A stretch of DNA of 33,495 bases from an uncultured Persicitalea sp. (GCA_950075905.1 CATMVR010000003.1:1-33495), one strand, 5' to 3'; positions 1-8,259 are shown, numbered from the stretch's first letter. A program made the numbers and translations. Notes: generated by a model from the sequence alone, not told the origin.

Positions 1-262
1 GGAGCGGTGGTGGCGACGGCGTCGTCGCTGCTGGGGACGGTCGTGACCGCGCTCGCCGGGGACCCGGGAGCCGCGGGCGGGCCGGGTGTCTCGGGGGCCG
101 GCCTGGCGGAGCGGCTGCTTCCGGCTCTGGTCCGTGACCCGGACCGGGCACCCGCGCCGGCAACGGCCGGACACGTCCGCGCCGCGCTGGTCCTGCTCGC
201 CGACCACGGCCTGGCGTCGTCGACGGTCGCGGCCCGGGTCGCCGCGAGCACCCTGGCCGACG
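1..262 (+). other. Foreign-looking citrate synthase-like fragment at the left edge
   Basis: This stretch is extremely GC-rich with G/C at nearly every third codon position, unlike the DNA after it. Its translation contains the phrases RAALVLLADHGL and STVAARVAAST, which match my memory of actinobacterial citrate/methylcitrate synthases (usual form: ALVLLADHELAASTxAARVAAS). The match ends near the ADVQ codons at about 255-265, after which the reading frame becomes a TolC-family channel. Citrate synthase has no link to metal efflux. I infer a chimeric join from assembly or library preparation rather than a biological fusion. The family call rests on recognition, not on a search. Confidence 0.6.
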
Positions 263-969
263 TGCAGGCGCTGCTGATCCGCAACCGGGCCGAGACGGCG
301 TCCTTGCGGGAGCAGCTCCGCGCCATCACCAACAGCCCCGTGCTTCTCTTGCCGGACAGCAGCGGCGCGCTGCGGCGCGACCTTGCGGCGGCCCTGGCGG
401 ACACGGCAGGAATTTCGTCCAACCCCTACCTGCGGCTCGCCCGGCAGGAGCTCCTCATCGCGAGCCGGTCCACGGACCTGGAAAAAACGACCCTGCTTCC
501 CCAGTTCAAAGTGGGGTACCTCAACCAGTCGCTGATCGGCGATTACCGCCGCAACGGTGCGGACGTGTTCTATGGGGCGGGCAAACGCTTCCACAGCGTC
601 GAGGCGGGGCTGGCCATACCCATTTTCCGGGGCGCGTTTAAAGCGCGGATCGAGGCGGGCAGGATCAGCGAGGAACTCGCCCGCAATCAACTGGCCGTGG
701 CGGAGATTCAACTCGGCACCCAACTGAGGCAGGCGGTGCGTGCTTACCAGGCCACCGAACAGAGCCTGACTCTGTACGAGGAGCAGAACCTGCCTCTGGC
801 TGGGGAGATCCGGGCGAAAGCCACTCTGGCCTACGAGGCGGGTGAGATCGGCTATCTCGAGTTCGCCCAGGCCCTCAACCGGGCGCTGGACATTCAGTCG
901 CGGTACCTGGACCTGCTCGATGAACACAACCGGGTCGTCATCGAAATAGAATTCCTGCTGGGCCAGTGA
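7..969 (+). CDS. TolC-family outer membrane efflux channel, C-terminal part, in a chimeric frame
   Basis: From about codon 86 to the stop, the protein is the C-terminal half of a CusC/CzcC-type outer membrane factor. It has the Bacteroidota phrase LPQFKVGYLNQSLIGDY, then PIFRGAFKARIEAGR, then long amphipathic helices ending in FLLGQ. Such channels trimerise and form the exit duct of tripartite RND metal pumps. Complete family members are about 400 residues or more with a signal peptide; here the signal peptide and first helical repeat are absent and replaced by the citrate synthase-like stretch. The GTG start at 7 therefore has no biological meaning. The adaptor gene follows 48 bases later in the same direction, as in czc/cus operons. 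The TolC assignment is firm; the N-terminal part should not be assigned to this protein. Confidence 0.85.
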   Translation: MVATASSLLGTVVTALAGDPGAAGGPGVSGAGLAERLLPALVRDPDRAPAPATAGHVRAALVLLADHGLASSTVAARVAASTLADVQALLIRNRAETASLREQLRAITNSPVLLLPDSSGALRRDLAAALADTAGISSNPYLRLARQELLIASRSTDLEKTTLLPQFKVGYLNQSLIGDYRRNGADVFYGAGKRFHSVEAGLAIPIFRGAFKARIEAGRISEELARNQLAVAEIQLGTQLRQAVRAYQATEQSLTLYEEQNLPLAGEIRAKATLAYEAGEIGYLEFAQALNRALDIQSRYLDLLDEHNRVVIEIEFLLGQ

Positions 970-1017
970 CCAGCCCGCGCATACACCCCATTTTTTATAC
1001 ATAAAGACAAGAACCAA

Positions 1018-2193
1018 ATGAAAAACCTACTGATTATCCTGGCCCTGCTGGCGGGCCTTTTCGCCTGTGACAATACCCCGACGACGGAAGTCGAGGGCGG
1101 GGAGGCCACCTCAGCACCCCATGAGGAGGGGGACGAAAACCGGGTCGAGCTGACCAAAGCGCAGTACGAGACGGCGGGGATCGCCACCGGCCTGGTGACG
1201 GAGCGCAGCCTGAGCGGCACGGTGGTGGCCAACGGCGTCATCGACACTCCCCCCCAGAACCTGGTCAGCATTTCGGCCCCTTACGGCGGCTTCGTCCGCA
1301 GCACCGACCTGCTGCAGGGCAAGCGGGTGCGGAAAGGGCAGGTGGTGGCCACCATCGAGAACCCCGACCTCATCAAGATGCAGCAGGACTACCTCGAGAC
1401 GGCCAGCCAACTGGAATACGCCGAACTCGAACTCGCCCGCCAGACCGAACTGAGCCGCGAGAACGTCAACGCCCGCAAGGTGCTGCAGCAGGCCACGGCG
1501 GACGCCAAGACCCAGAAAGCCCGGCTGGCGGGATTGAAGGGGCGGCTGCAAATCGCCGGCATTAGCCCCAAGTCGTTCGCCGACGGCAACCTGGTGACCC
1601 GATTCCCGGTCGTTTCGCCCATCAGCGGGTCGGTGACGGTGGTCAACGTCAACCTGGGCATGTACGTCAACCCGACCGATGTCATGTTCGAGATCGTGGA
1701 CACGGAGCATTTGCACGTGGAAATTTCCGTGTTTGAGGACGACGTTCCGAAAATAAAGATCGGCCAGACCATCCGCTTCACGCTCAGCAACGATCCGGCG
1801 AAACAGCACCTGGCCAAGGTGTACCTGATCAACCAGAAAATAAACGAGGACCGCACCGTCAGGATCCACGGCCACCTCGACCACGACGACCACGGCATGC
1901 TGCCCAACAACTTCGTGCGGGCCGTGATCGAGACTGGTGCCAGCCCGGTGCCCGCCCTGCCGGAGGAGGCGATCGTGGACTTCGAGGGCAGGCCCTACAT
2001 CTTCGTCCGGGCCGATTCCGCCGAAAGCCGCACCTTCGAGATGGTGGAGGTGGCCCGGGGCGTGACGGAAAACGGCTACGCGCAGGTGACGCTGCCGAAG
2101 GATTTCGACCGAAGCCGTGAAGTTGTAATGAAGGGAGCTTACGCCCTGCTGTCGAAACTTAAAAATTCGGAGGAGGAGGGGGAAGGCCACTGA
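1018..2193 (+). CDS. czcB: RND efflux periplasmic adaptor lipoprotein, CzcB/CusB family
   Basis: This 391-residue membrane-fusion protein would link an inner-membrane RND pump to the TolC channel encoded just upstream. An N-terminal lipoprotein signal ends in the lipobox LFAC (Cys17), followed by an acidic linker. A barrel-sandwich/lipoyl half (PYGGFVRSTDLLQGKRVRKGQ), a helical hairpin at about residues 120-175, the second lipoyl half (SPISGSVTVVNVNLGMYV) and a beta-barrel domain (LHVEISVFEDDVPKIKIGQ) follow in order. It lacks the YTCPMHP metal-binding head of the two adaptors at the right end, so it looks CzcB-like (Zn/Co/Cd) rather than Cu-specific. An HDHDDHG-like His/Asp patch lies near residue 285. 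Codon use is GC-rich like the next two genes. The substrate is inferred from context. Confidence 0.9.
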   Translation: MKNLLIILALLAGLFACDNTPTTEVEGGEATSAPHEEGDENRVELTKAQYETAGIATGLVTERSLSGTVVANGVIDTPPQNLVSISAPYGGFVRSTDLLQGKRVRKGQVVATIENPDLIKMQQDYLETASQLEYAELELARQTELSRENVNARKVLQQATADAKTQKARLAGLKGRLQIAGISPKSFADGNLVTRFPVVSPISGSVTVVNVNLGMYVNPTDVMFEIVDTEHLHVEISVFEDDVPKIKIGQTIRFTLSNDPAKQHLAKVYLINQKINEDRTVRIHGHLDHDDHGMLPNNFVRAVIETGASPVPALPEEAIVDFEGRPYIFVRADSAESRTFEMVEVARGVTENGYAQVTLPKDFDRSREVVMKGAYALLSKLKNSEEEGEGH

Positions 2194-2202
2194 CAATGAC
2201 CC

Positions 2203-2823
2203 ATGGAACAAATCATTCTGGGCGGCATCGTCCTCAGCTTCATCCACGCGGTAATCCCCAGCCACTGGCTGCCCTTCGTCACGATTGGCAACGCCCGGGG
2301 CTGGGACCGGGCGACCCTATTGCGAACCACTTTCCTGGCGGGTACCGCCCACACGCTGAGCACCACGATTTTCGGCCTGCTGGTCAGCTACGCGGGGTTC
2401 CAGCTCACCGGCAGCCAGCAACTGATCGCCGGGCGAATTGTCCCGCTGCTGCTGCTGATCCTCGGGCTGTGGTTCGTCATGCAGCATTACCTGGGCCACT
2501 CCCACACCCATCTGGAAGCGGGGAATGCAAGGGGCAGAAGCCACCGACGGCTGCTGCTGTCGCTGGTGGTCGTCATGTTCTTTTCGCCCTGTTTCGAGAT
2601 CAGCGCTTATTTCCTCAGCGCGGGGACGATGGGCTGGCGCGCCGTGGCCGTGTTGGCGGCCTTATACAATGTCCTCACCCTGGCCGGCATGCTCGCAATG
2701 GTCGGGCTGGGACAGCGGGGGCTGGAGAAGCTGGACATCGGCTGGCTGCGGCACAACGAGCAACTCATCACCGGGATGACGCTCTGCGGGCTGGCGACCT
2801 TTAATTTTTTCACTGAATTTTAA
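2203..2823 (+). CDS. Multi-pass membrane protein, NicO/UreH-like putative metal transporter
   Basis: A 206-residue protein with about five to six hydrophobic segments. It starts with a helix carrying HAVIPSHWLPF, has a second His motif AHTLST, a cytoplasmic HSHTHLE stretch near residue 100, and FFSPCFEISAYF later. The His/Pro motifs in the first helices resemble nickel/cobalt exporters of the NicO/RcnA group and UreH/TauE-like proteins, and similar genes sit beside czc clusters in Bacteroidota. I infer metal export, but the substrate is unknown. The ATG at 2203 lies 9 bases after the czcB stop, with a purine-rich GGAGGAGGAGG at the end of czcB as a possible ribosome site. The P-type ATPase gene follows 15 bases downstream, so the three genes are probably co-transcribed. 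Confidence 0.6.
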   Translation: MEQIILGGIVLSFIHAVIPSHWLPFVTIGNARGWDRATLLRTTFLAGTAHTLSTTIFGLLVSYAGFQLTGSQQLIAGRIVPLLLLILGLWFVMQHYLGHSHTHLEAGNARGRSHRRLLLSLVVVMFFSPCFEISAYFLSAGTMGWRAVAVLAALYNVLTLAGMLAMVGLGQRGLEKLDIGWLRHNEQLITGMTLCGLATFNFFTEF

Positions 2824-2838
2824 GAAACCCAATAAACC

Positions 2839-4746
2839 ATGACACAAAAACCAGTAAAAAAACACGATTCCCACCGCCACGGGGGCGAGGCCAGCGACTG
2901 GCTCACCCACTGGCCATTGCTGCTGTCGTTGCTCATCCTGGCGGTGATGCTCACCGCCGAATACGGCTTCGGGGCCGTGCCCGGCGAACTGCCGCGCCTG
3001 GCAATTTACCTTACCGCTTACTTATTGGCAGGTCACAAGGTGCTGGACTTGGCCTTTAGGAAGGCCAGGCGACTCGACATATTCAACGAGTTCTTCCTGA
3101 TGAGCGTGGCCACCCTCGGCGCGTTCGCCATCGGGGAGTACAGCGAAGGCGTGGCGGTCATGGTGTTCTACGCCATCGGCGAGTGGTTCCAGGACGCCGC
3201 CGTGAACCGGGCCAAGCGAAGCATCAAGGCCCTGCTCGACATCCGGCCCGACACCGTGGATGTGATCCGTCAGGGCAGGGTGCAGACGGTGGAACCCTCC
3301 GAAGTCGAGATAGGCGAGGCCATCCAGGTGAAGCCCGGCGAGAAGGTGGCGCTGGACGGTGAGCTGCTGTCCGAGCGGGCCACCTTCAACACAGCCGCCC
3401 TGACGGGTGAGAGCAAACCCGATTCCAAAGAAAAGGGCGAGCAGGTGCTGGCCGGGATGATCAACCTGAACACCGTGGCCGAGGTGAAAGTCCGCGCCCT
3501 GTTCCGCGACAGCAAGCTCAGCCGCATCCTGGAAATGGTGCAGGACGCCACGGCCCGCAAGTCCCGCACCCAGCTTTTCATCTCCCGGTTCGCCAAAGTT
3601 TACACGCCCATCGTGTTTGCGCTGGCTGTCCTGCTGGTGGTGCTGCCCTACTTCTTCGTTTCCGACTACGTCTTCCGGGACTGGCTCTACCGGGGCCTGG
3701 TCTTTCTGGTGATAAGCTGCCCCTGCGCCCTGGTGGTCTCGATCCCGCTGGGTTACTTCGGGGGCATCGGGTTGGCTTCGAAGAACGGCATCCTGTTCAA
3801 GGGTTCCAACTTCCTCGACGTGATGACGGGAGTGGACACGGTGGTCATGGACAAGACCGGAACCCTCACCAAAGGGGTGTTCAACGTGCAGGAAATGGTG
3901 GCCGACGGCATTGACGAAAAGGAACTGGTCAGGCTCACCGCCGCCATTGAGAGCAAGTCTACTCACCCGATTGCGCTGGCCGTCACCCGTTACGCCGGGA
4001 ATAGACCGGAAGGGGCCGATGTAGGGGACGTGGAGGAAGTGCCGGGCCACGGCTTGAAAGGAACCGTGGACGGCAGGGAGGTGCTGGCCGGAAACACCAG
4101 GCTGCTGCGCAAGTTTGGGGTGAAGTACGACGGGGCCATCGACCGGGAGGCCGATACGGTGGTGGTCGTAGCGGTGGACGGGCGGTATGCGGGCTACATC
4201 CTCATTTCTGACGAGATCAAGGAAGATGCGAAACAAACGGTCGAACAACTCAGTGAAATGGGCATCAGGTCGGTCATGCTGAGCGGCGACAAGCAGAGCG
4301 TGGTGGAGAAGGTGGCCCGCACGGTCGGGGTGGACGAGGCCTTCGGCGACTTGCTGCCCGAGGACAAGGTGAAAAAGGTCGAGGTGCTGAAAAACGAGGG
4401 GAGGCACATCGCCTTTGTCGGCGACGGGGTCAACGACGCCCCGGTGATCGCCCTGGCCGACGCCGGGATTGCCATGGGCGGCCTGGGCAGCGACGCCACC
4501 ATCGAGACGGCGGACATCGTCATCCAGAACGACCAGCCCGCCAAAATCGTGACAGCCATTAAAATTGGCAAGATCACCAAGGGCATCGTGTGGCAGAACA
4601 TCGGACTGGCGATGGGAGTGAAGGTGATTGTGCTGCTGCTGGGGGCAGGCGGCGTGGCCACACTCTGGGAGGCCGTCATCGCCGATGTCGGCGTGGCCCT
4701 GCTGGCCATTATGAACGCGGTCAGGATCCAGAGGAAATCGGTCTGA
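2839..4746 (+). CDS. cadA: Zn/Cd/Pb-exporting P1B-2 type ATPase (CadA/ZntA family)
   Basis: A 635-residue P-type ATPase that would pump divalent soft metals out of the cytoplasm. Visible motifs: actuator loop TGES (189-192), transmembrane CPC metal site (Cys294-Pro-Cys296), phosphorylation motif DKTGTLT (Asp338), the HP dipeptide in STHPIA, and the hinge GDGVNDAP (528-535). The phrase GILFKGSNFLD after the CPC helix is typical of the Zn/Cd subgroup. It is shorter than classical CadA because the N-terminal CxxC HMA domain is absent; only a short His-containing tail (HDSHRHGG) precedes the first helix. It is the last clear gene of the GC-rich plus-strand block. Class is assigned by the CPC motif and context; the actual metal needs testing. 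Confidence 0.92.
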   Translation: MTQKPVKKHDSHRHGGEASDWLTHWPLLLSLLILAVMLTAEYGFGAVPGELPRLAIYLTAYLLAGHKVLDLAFRKARRLDIFNEFFLMSVATLGAFAIGEYSEGVAVMVFYAIGEWFQDAAVNRAKRSIKALLDIRPDTVDVIRQGRVQTVEPSEVEIGEAIQVKPGEKVALDGELLSERATFNTAALTGESKPDSKEKGEQVLAGMINLNTVAEVKVRALFRDSKLSRILEMVQDATARKSRTQLFISRFAKVYTPIVFALAVLLVVLPYFFVSDYVFRDWLYRGLVFLVISCPCALVVSIPLGYFGGIGLASKNGILFKGSNFLDVMTGVDTVVMDKTGTLTKGVFNVQEMVADGIDEKELVRLTAAIESKSTHPIALAVTRYAGNRPEGADVGDVEEVPGHGLKGTVDGREVLAGNTRLLRKFGVKYDGAIDREADTVVVVAVDGRYAGYILISDEIKEDAKQTVEQLSEMGIRSVMLSGDKQSVVEKVARTVGVDEAFGDLLPEDKVKKVEVLKNEGRHIAFVGDGVNDAPVIALADAGIAMGGLGSDATIETADIVIQNDQPAKIVTAIKIGKITKGIVWQNIGLAMGVKVIVLLLGAGGVATLWEAVIADVGVALLAIMNAVRIQRKSV

Positions 4747-4770
4747 AACATCCGGTCTTCCGGCACCCCC

Positions 4771-4941
4771 ATGATTGAAAAAGGGGAAATACATTTTATA
4801 GATTACAAACCGTTCGGCGTGAGCCGGGAGTACGAGCAATTCCGTCCCTGGAAGTCGGTGGAAAAGTCCATGAAGACAGTCGAATTCGAGGAACTGTACC
4901 TGGGGGCTGCCTACCGCTGCACGGGTGAAAGAAGACCCTGA
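4771..4941 (+). CDS. Small hypothetical ORF, 56 residues
   Basis: An ATG at 4771 opens a 56-codon frame ending at a TGA at 4939-4941. The protein begins MIEKGEIHFIDYKPFGVS and is rich in charged and aromatic residues, with one Cys near the C terminus and no signal peptide or membrane segment. I recognise no family. It starts 24 bases after the ATPase stop, on the same strand, with similar GC-rich codon use, so it could be the tail of that operon or the truncated start of a larger gene broken where the composition changes (about 4950). Its amino-acid composition is protein-like, but the evidence is weak. Confidence 0.35.
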   Translation: MIEKGEIHFIDYKPFGVSREYEQFRPWKSVEKSMKTVEFEELYLGAAYRCTGERRP

Positions 4942-5049
4942 ATCGTCAGGCCTGGCAGGGTGACGATGGTAGCTACCCACAGCTCCAAGCAGTTTTCTCT
5001 GCTGGACACGCAGGTCATCATTGGCGGGCAGTATTCACCTACAAAAAAG

Positions 5050-6312
5050 TTAGAAATAAGTAGAGAAGCCAACCTGAAAGGTGGCCGTGCGGGCGGGCGG
5101 GTTGCCCAGTATATCGGTGTCCCACTGGTAGCGGTAGTTGGCCCGAATCACCGTGGTGGGCGACGGACGGAAACTAATGGCGGGTACAACGGACCAGATT
5201 TCATCGTAGATGTTTTCATTCGTTTCGTTGAATGTGCCTACGTTATAGTCCACACGCTCTAAGCGGGCCGCCACGTTCAGTGTGGCCGTGTTCCAGCCCA
5301 GCATCCGGCCCCGCAGCACCGGCTGCACCACATCAAGCCAGCCCCCCTGCTGACGACGGCCAAACTGCTGTGAATAGGTGGAAGGTACATCTACCCGCGC
5401 CCAGACAAACTCGCCATTAAGATACGTGCGCGAGCCGGGCAGCACCGTATTGAAATCCACCGCCCATACATCGACCCGCCTACGCTGATCCAGAACCAGG
5501 CCGTCGTCCCGAAATTTATTGTACACGCCCCCCATCCACGACAAACCAATTTCCCCGAATTTGCGCCGTTTTACGGCTGCTTTCAGCGTAACCAGAGGCA
5601 CCCCGTTGAAACTCTCCTCGAATCGGTTGGGGTTGACCTTGGCTGCGGGCAGGAACGTCCGGTTTTGCGTATTGGCGATGATTGAATTGTCAAAGCCGTT
5701 GGTCAGGTAACCTTCGTAGGCAAATACCCAGTTGCGGGTGTATTTTTTTCCGTATAGCCCAAATCCCACGTTACTGAAGGTGGAGGGAATAATACGGGTG
5801 GATGAGAGGGGCCGGTCAACGAATTCCCATTTGGGGCCGTCGTGATTCTGGTTGAACGAGCCAATCGGATTCATCACGATGCCGGTACGCAGGTTGAGCA
5901 GGGAGTTGAACTGGAAATCGACCGAGGCAAATTCGATATTGATTTCTTTGGTACCGTCTTCAAACTCGATTTCGGTCAAAAACTTGATGCGCCGGTTGAT
6001 GGTCGCGGCCATGAAAATCGTCATCCGGGGCATTTGAAACGACAGCCCCTCACTAACCCCGTCGGTATTTGCGTACTGCGTGTTGGCTTCTACATAGCCC
6101 CCTATTGAAATGGGCAGTTTGCCGGTCCGCAGAAAGGGGCGGTTGTAAGCGGCATCGAGGTTCATCTTTTCGTCTTTGGGCGTATGCAGCGTCGTATCCC
6201 GGCCAAACAGCGCATCCATTTTGGCATTGCTGGTCGTATCGACCGCGACCGGAACCTGACCAAAGACCGATGTGGCGACCAGCAGGCATACGGGTAAAAG
6301 TTTGTTTCGCAT
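5050..6312 (-). CDS. Outer-membrane porin-like beta-barrel protein
   Basis: A 420-residue secreted protein with a signal peptide ending near SVFGQ. The body alternates hydrophobic and polar residues with many aromatic strand ends, and the chain ends in FQVGFSTYF; a C-terminal Phe is typical of BAM-inserted barrels. Phrases such as SIGGYVEANTQYA and LTEIEFEDGTKEINIEFASVDFQF resemble Bacteroidota porins related to the phosphate-selective porin O/P group. It is last in a minus-strand set of three, 5 bases after the Rieske gene. It would supply outer-membrane passage or anchoring for that redox unit, but its substrate cannot be read from sequence. No metal-binding clusters are visible. Confidence 0.7.
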   Translation of the reverse strand: MRNKLLPVCLLVATSVFGQVPVAVDTTSNAKMDALFGRDTTLHTPKDEKMNLDAAYNRPFLRTGKLPISIGGYVEANTQYANTDGVSEGLSFQMPRMTIFMAATINRRIKFLTEIEFEDGTKEINIEFASVDFQFNSLLNLRTGIVMNPIGSFNQNHDGPKWEFVDRPLSSTRIIPSTFSNVGFGLYGKKYTRNWVFAYEGYLTNGFDNSIIANTQNRTFLPAAKVNPNRFEESFNGVPLVTLKAAVKRRKFGEIGLSWMGGVYNKFRDDGLVLDQRRRVDVWAVDFNTVLPGSRTYLNGEFVWARVDVPSTYSQQFGRRQQGGWLDVVQPVLRGRMLGWNTATLNVAARLERVDYNVGTFNETNENIYDEIWSVVPAISFRPSPTTVIRANYRYQWDTDILGNPPARTATFQVGFSTYF

Positions 6313-6317
6313 ATAAG

Positions 6318-6779
6318 TCAGGCGATAAGGATGTAAATTTTCTGGTCATCAGCCGTTACGCGGTAGGCTGTGAGGTCCCGGTCGGCGGGGCCTTCCGTTA
6401 CGTGGCCCTGCGCATCGTATTCACTACCGTGGGCCGGGCAGGTGAGAAAGCCCTCGTGGGCGTTCAGCTCGTTGCCCTGGTGCGAACACTTCATCAATAC
6501 AGCCGTGAAGGCGTCGCCCGTGCGGTGCAGATAAATAGGAAAGGTCTGACCCGGCAGCTCCACCAGCACGTAGTTGCGCAGCGTGGTCACTCCCTTTTTG
6601 CTCACCTGCTCGAATTCGCTCCGGCTGAGTTCAATGGTTTTCCCTTTTAAGACGGGCTTCTGTGCGTAGTACACGCTTCTGCAACTGCTCACCAGCACCG
6701 GAAGCCCCGCTGCTGCCAGGCAAACGGCTCCGCAGGTCTTCAAAAATGTTTGCCGGTCGAGTTTATCTGGTGTCCTCAT
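6318..6779 (-). CDS. Rieske [2Fe-2S] iron-sulfur protein, exported
   Basis: A 153-residue protein with an N-terminal hydrophobic signal reaching VLVSSC (Cys33, a possible lipid-attachment Cys; no clear twin-arginine pair). The Rieske cluster ligands are intact: CSHQG (Cys98, His100) and CPAHGSEY (Cys114, His117), followed by the family-typical Pro-containing loop TEGPADRDLTAY. It should carry one electron in the periplasm or on a membrane surface. Most Rieske proteins serve bc complexes or oxygenases, and neither partner is nearby. Instead it sits between a di-heme oxidoreductase (11 bases upstream) and a porin (5 bases downstream), which suggests electron exchange with the di-heme protein. 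It is not a copper protein despite the surroundings. Confidence 0.9.
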   Translation of the reverse strand: MRTPDKLDRQTFLKTCGAVCLAAAGLPVLVSSCRSVYYAQKPVLKGKTIELSRSEFEQVSKKGVTTLRNYVLVELPGQTFPIYLHRTGDAFTAVLMKCSHQGNELNAHEGFLTCPAHGSEYDAQGHVTEGPADRDLTAYRVTADDQKIYILIA

Positions 6780-6790
6780 GAAGAATAGGC

Positions 6791-7990
6791 TTAGAGTGAT
6801 TTAAGAAATGCAATGACATCAGCTTGACTGGCAGCGGGCATTTCCTCGAAACGCTTTTGAATGCTGGCAGCCTCACCACCGTGCATCCTGATGGCTTCCC
6901 TAATACTGCGTGCCCGTCCGTCGTGCATAAGATACACCTGCCCGCCCTGCGAATTTTGGGCCAGCCCCAGCCCCCACAGCGGGGGAGTACGCCACTCGGC
7001 TCCGCCAGCGGAGCCTTCCGTGTAGCCATCGTCCAGGCCCGGCCCCATGTTGTGCAGGAGCAGGTCTGTGTAGGGATGAAATTCGGTGTTGGCCAAGGCA
7101 GCCACGGGCGAGTATCCCGTTTTCAGCGTTTGTTTGTGGCAGCTTTCACAACCTGTTTGCACGAACAACTGCTGGCCTCTCAATACGGCAGGGTCATCAG
7201 GGTTGCGCTGGATGGGTGCTTTTAGCGTTTGCAAGTAGAAGACTACATCCCGCACTTTCCTGTCCGATACTTCGGGATCGATGGATTTGAGCGTGTACAC
7301 GTCACTCGGATCAAAAGTCGACGTGATGCCCATGTCCTGGTTGTAGGCTACCACCGTCTGATGAAACAGGTTGTAAACACTGCCTTTTTTACCAAAGCGC
7401 GTTATATACCGATCTCCCTGCCGCCTGCTGTTCGGGCGGGGCGTAACGTAGCCGGGCAACAGGTTCCAGTTTGGGTGTCCCCGCACCCCATCGGGGTTCT
7501 TGGCGTTGGCAGCGGCCATACCCAGAATATCTTCGTCGCTTACCAGTTCAAGGTAGCCCAGCCCGGAGTTGCTGGGCGGGGTAAACTTAGCAAAGGGAGT
7601 TCCTTCGGGCAGTTGCTCAGGTTCATAGCCCGGAATGGCCCGGTTCTGTATTTGAAACCCGTGGTCGAACTCGTTTTGACCCAAGCTATCGGTGTGGCCA
7701 AAGCGAATCAACGTGGTAAAGGGATGTCCTTTACCATCACCAGGGTGGCAACTGCCGCAGCTATTGGCCACGAACACCGGCCCAAGTCCCGTCTCAGGCG
7801 TGAATATTTCATCGTTGAAGGCAATGTCACCAGCCAGGTGCCGGGCCGATTGCGCCGGGGTAAGTCCTGCTACCGGACCATCGAGTAGTTCGTCTTCCCT
7901 GGGGGCGGTGGGACCCATTTCCTTGCAGGCAATAATGGCAAAGACAAACGACGCGACACTAAGTAGAAATGAAAGAGTAGTTTTTCTCAA
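6791..7990 (-). CDS. Di-heme oxidoreductase, DUF1111 (DHOR) family lipoprotein
   Basis: A 399-residue c-type cytochrome with two heme-binding motifs, SCGSCH (Cys78, Cys81, His82) and GCESCH (Cys281, Cys284, His285). The signal ends in IIAC, so it is a predicted lipoprotein (Cys22). Phrases such as WRTPPLWGLG and LMHDGRARSIREAI with HGGEA are characteristic of the DHOR/DUF1111 family, related to di-heme cytochrome c peroxidases. In Bacteroidota such genes often neighbour imelysin (IrpA) iron-uptake genes; none is present here. The chosen start is TTG (revcomp of CAA at 7988-7990), because it alone gives a complete signal peptide; no in-frame ATG precedes it. It leads the operon with the Rieske and porin genes. 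The substrate is unknown. Confidence 0.87.
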   Translation of the reverse strand: MRKTTLSFLLSVASFVFAIIACKEMGPTAPREDELLDGPVAGLTPAQSARHLAGDIAFNDEIFTPETGLGPVFVANSCGSCHPGDGKGHPFTTLIRFGHTDSLGQNEFDHGFQIQNRAIPGYEPEQLPEGTPFAKFTPPSNSGLGYLELVSDEDILGMAAANAKNPDGVRGHPNWNLLPGYVTPRPNSRRQGDRYITRFGKKGSVYNLFHQTVVAYNQDMGITSTFDPSDVYTLKSIDPEVSDRKVRDVVFYLQTLKAPIQRNPDDPAVLRGQQLFVQTGCESCHKQTLKTGYSPVAALANTEFHPYTDLLLHNMGPGLDDGYTEGSAGGAEWRTPPLWGLGLAQNSQGGQVYLMHDGRARSIREAIRMHGGEAASIQKRFEEMPAASQADVIAFLKSL

Positions 7991-8067
7991 AATAAACTGA
8001 TCGTATGTGGTTGAATGCCAATGGTTAAATAGGGTAAGATTAACAGCGGGGTTAACGAAACCATCAG

Positions 8068-8075
8068 CAAATGTA
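8068..8075 (-). promoter_or_regulatory. Possible Bacteroidota -7 promoter box (TACATTTG) before the DHOR gene
   Basis: On the minus strand this reads TACATTTG, matching the TAnnTTTG -7 consensus of Bacteroidota, 77 bases upstream of the TTG start at 7990. No convincing TTG -33 element lies at the standard distance. The rest of the gap (7991-8222) is AT-rich and I see no gene in it. Confidence 0.35.
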
Positions 8076-8222
8076 GCAAGAATATTTATAATCTAAATAT
8101 AATTTTAGACTAGCCAAAAAAATAATCAGAACTTGATAGAAAATTATTTTCGACTTGCCGATTTATTCTACTGCCATATTGAGCCCATCGTCTGGCAAAA
8201 CAAGAAGTTCAGAGGTAACAAC

Positions 8223-8259
8223 AAAACACCCCGCAACCTGTGGGATTGCGGGGTGTTTT
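8223..8259. terminator. Perfect-stem intrinsic terminator
   Basis: The 14-base arms AAAACACCCCGCAA (8223-8236) and TTGCGGGGTGTTTT (8246-8259) are exact complements around a 9-base loop. The A-run on one side and T-run on the other make it usable in either direction. Its position 60 bases beyond the stop of the CDF gene fits termination of the minus-strand metal operon, insulating it from the DHOR operon. Confidence 0.85.

Noticed and set aside
1111-2265. 384-codon minus-strand frame opposite the CzcB-like adaptor
   Set aside because: Antisense shadow with no recognisable motif; the adaptor on the plus strand is unambiguous.
3022-4980. 652-codon minus-strand frame opposite the P1B-2 ATPase
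   Set aside because: It is a mirror frame of GC-rich coding DNA; the product is His/Gln/Asp-heavy with no domain, and the plus-strand ATPase has all its motifs.
6318-7990. Arsenite oxidase (AioB Rieske) or cytochrome bc component
   Set aside because: No AioA molybdopterin subunit and no cytochrome b gene lie nearby; the neighbours are a DHOR and a porin.
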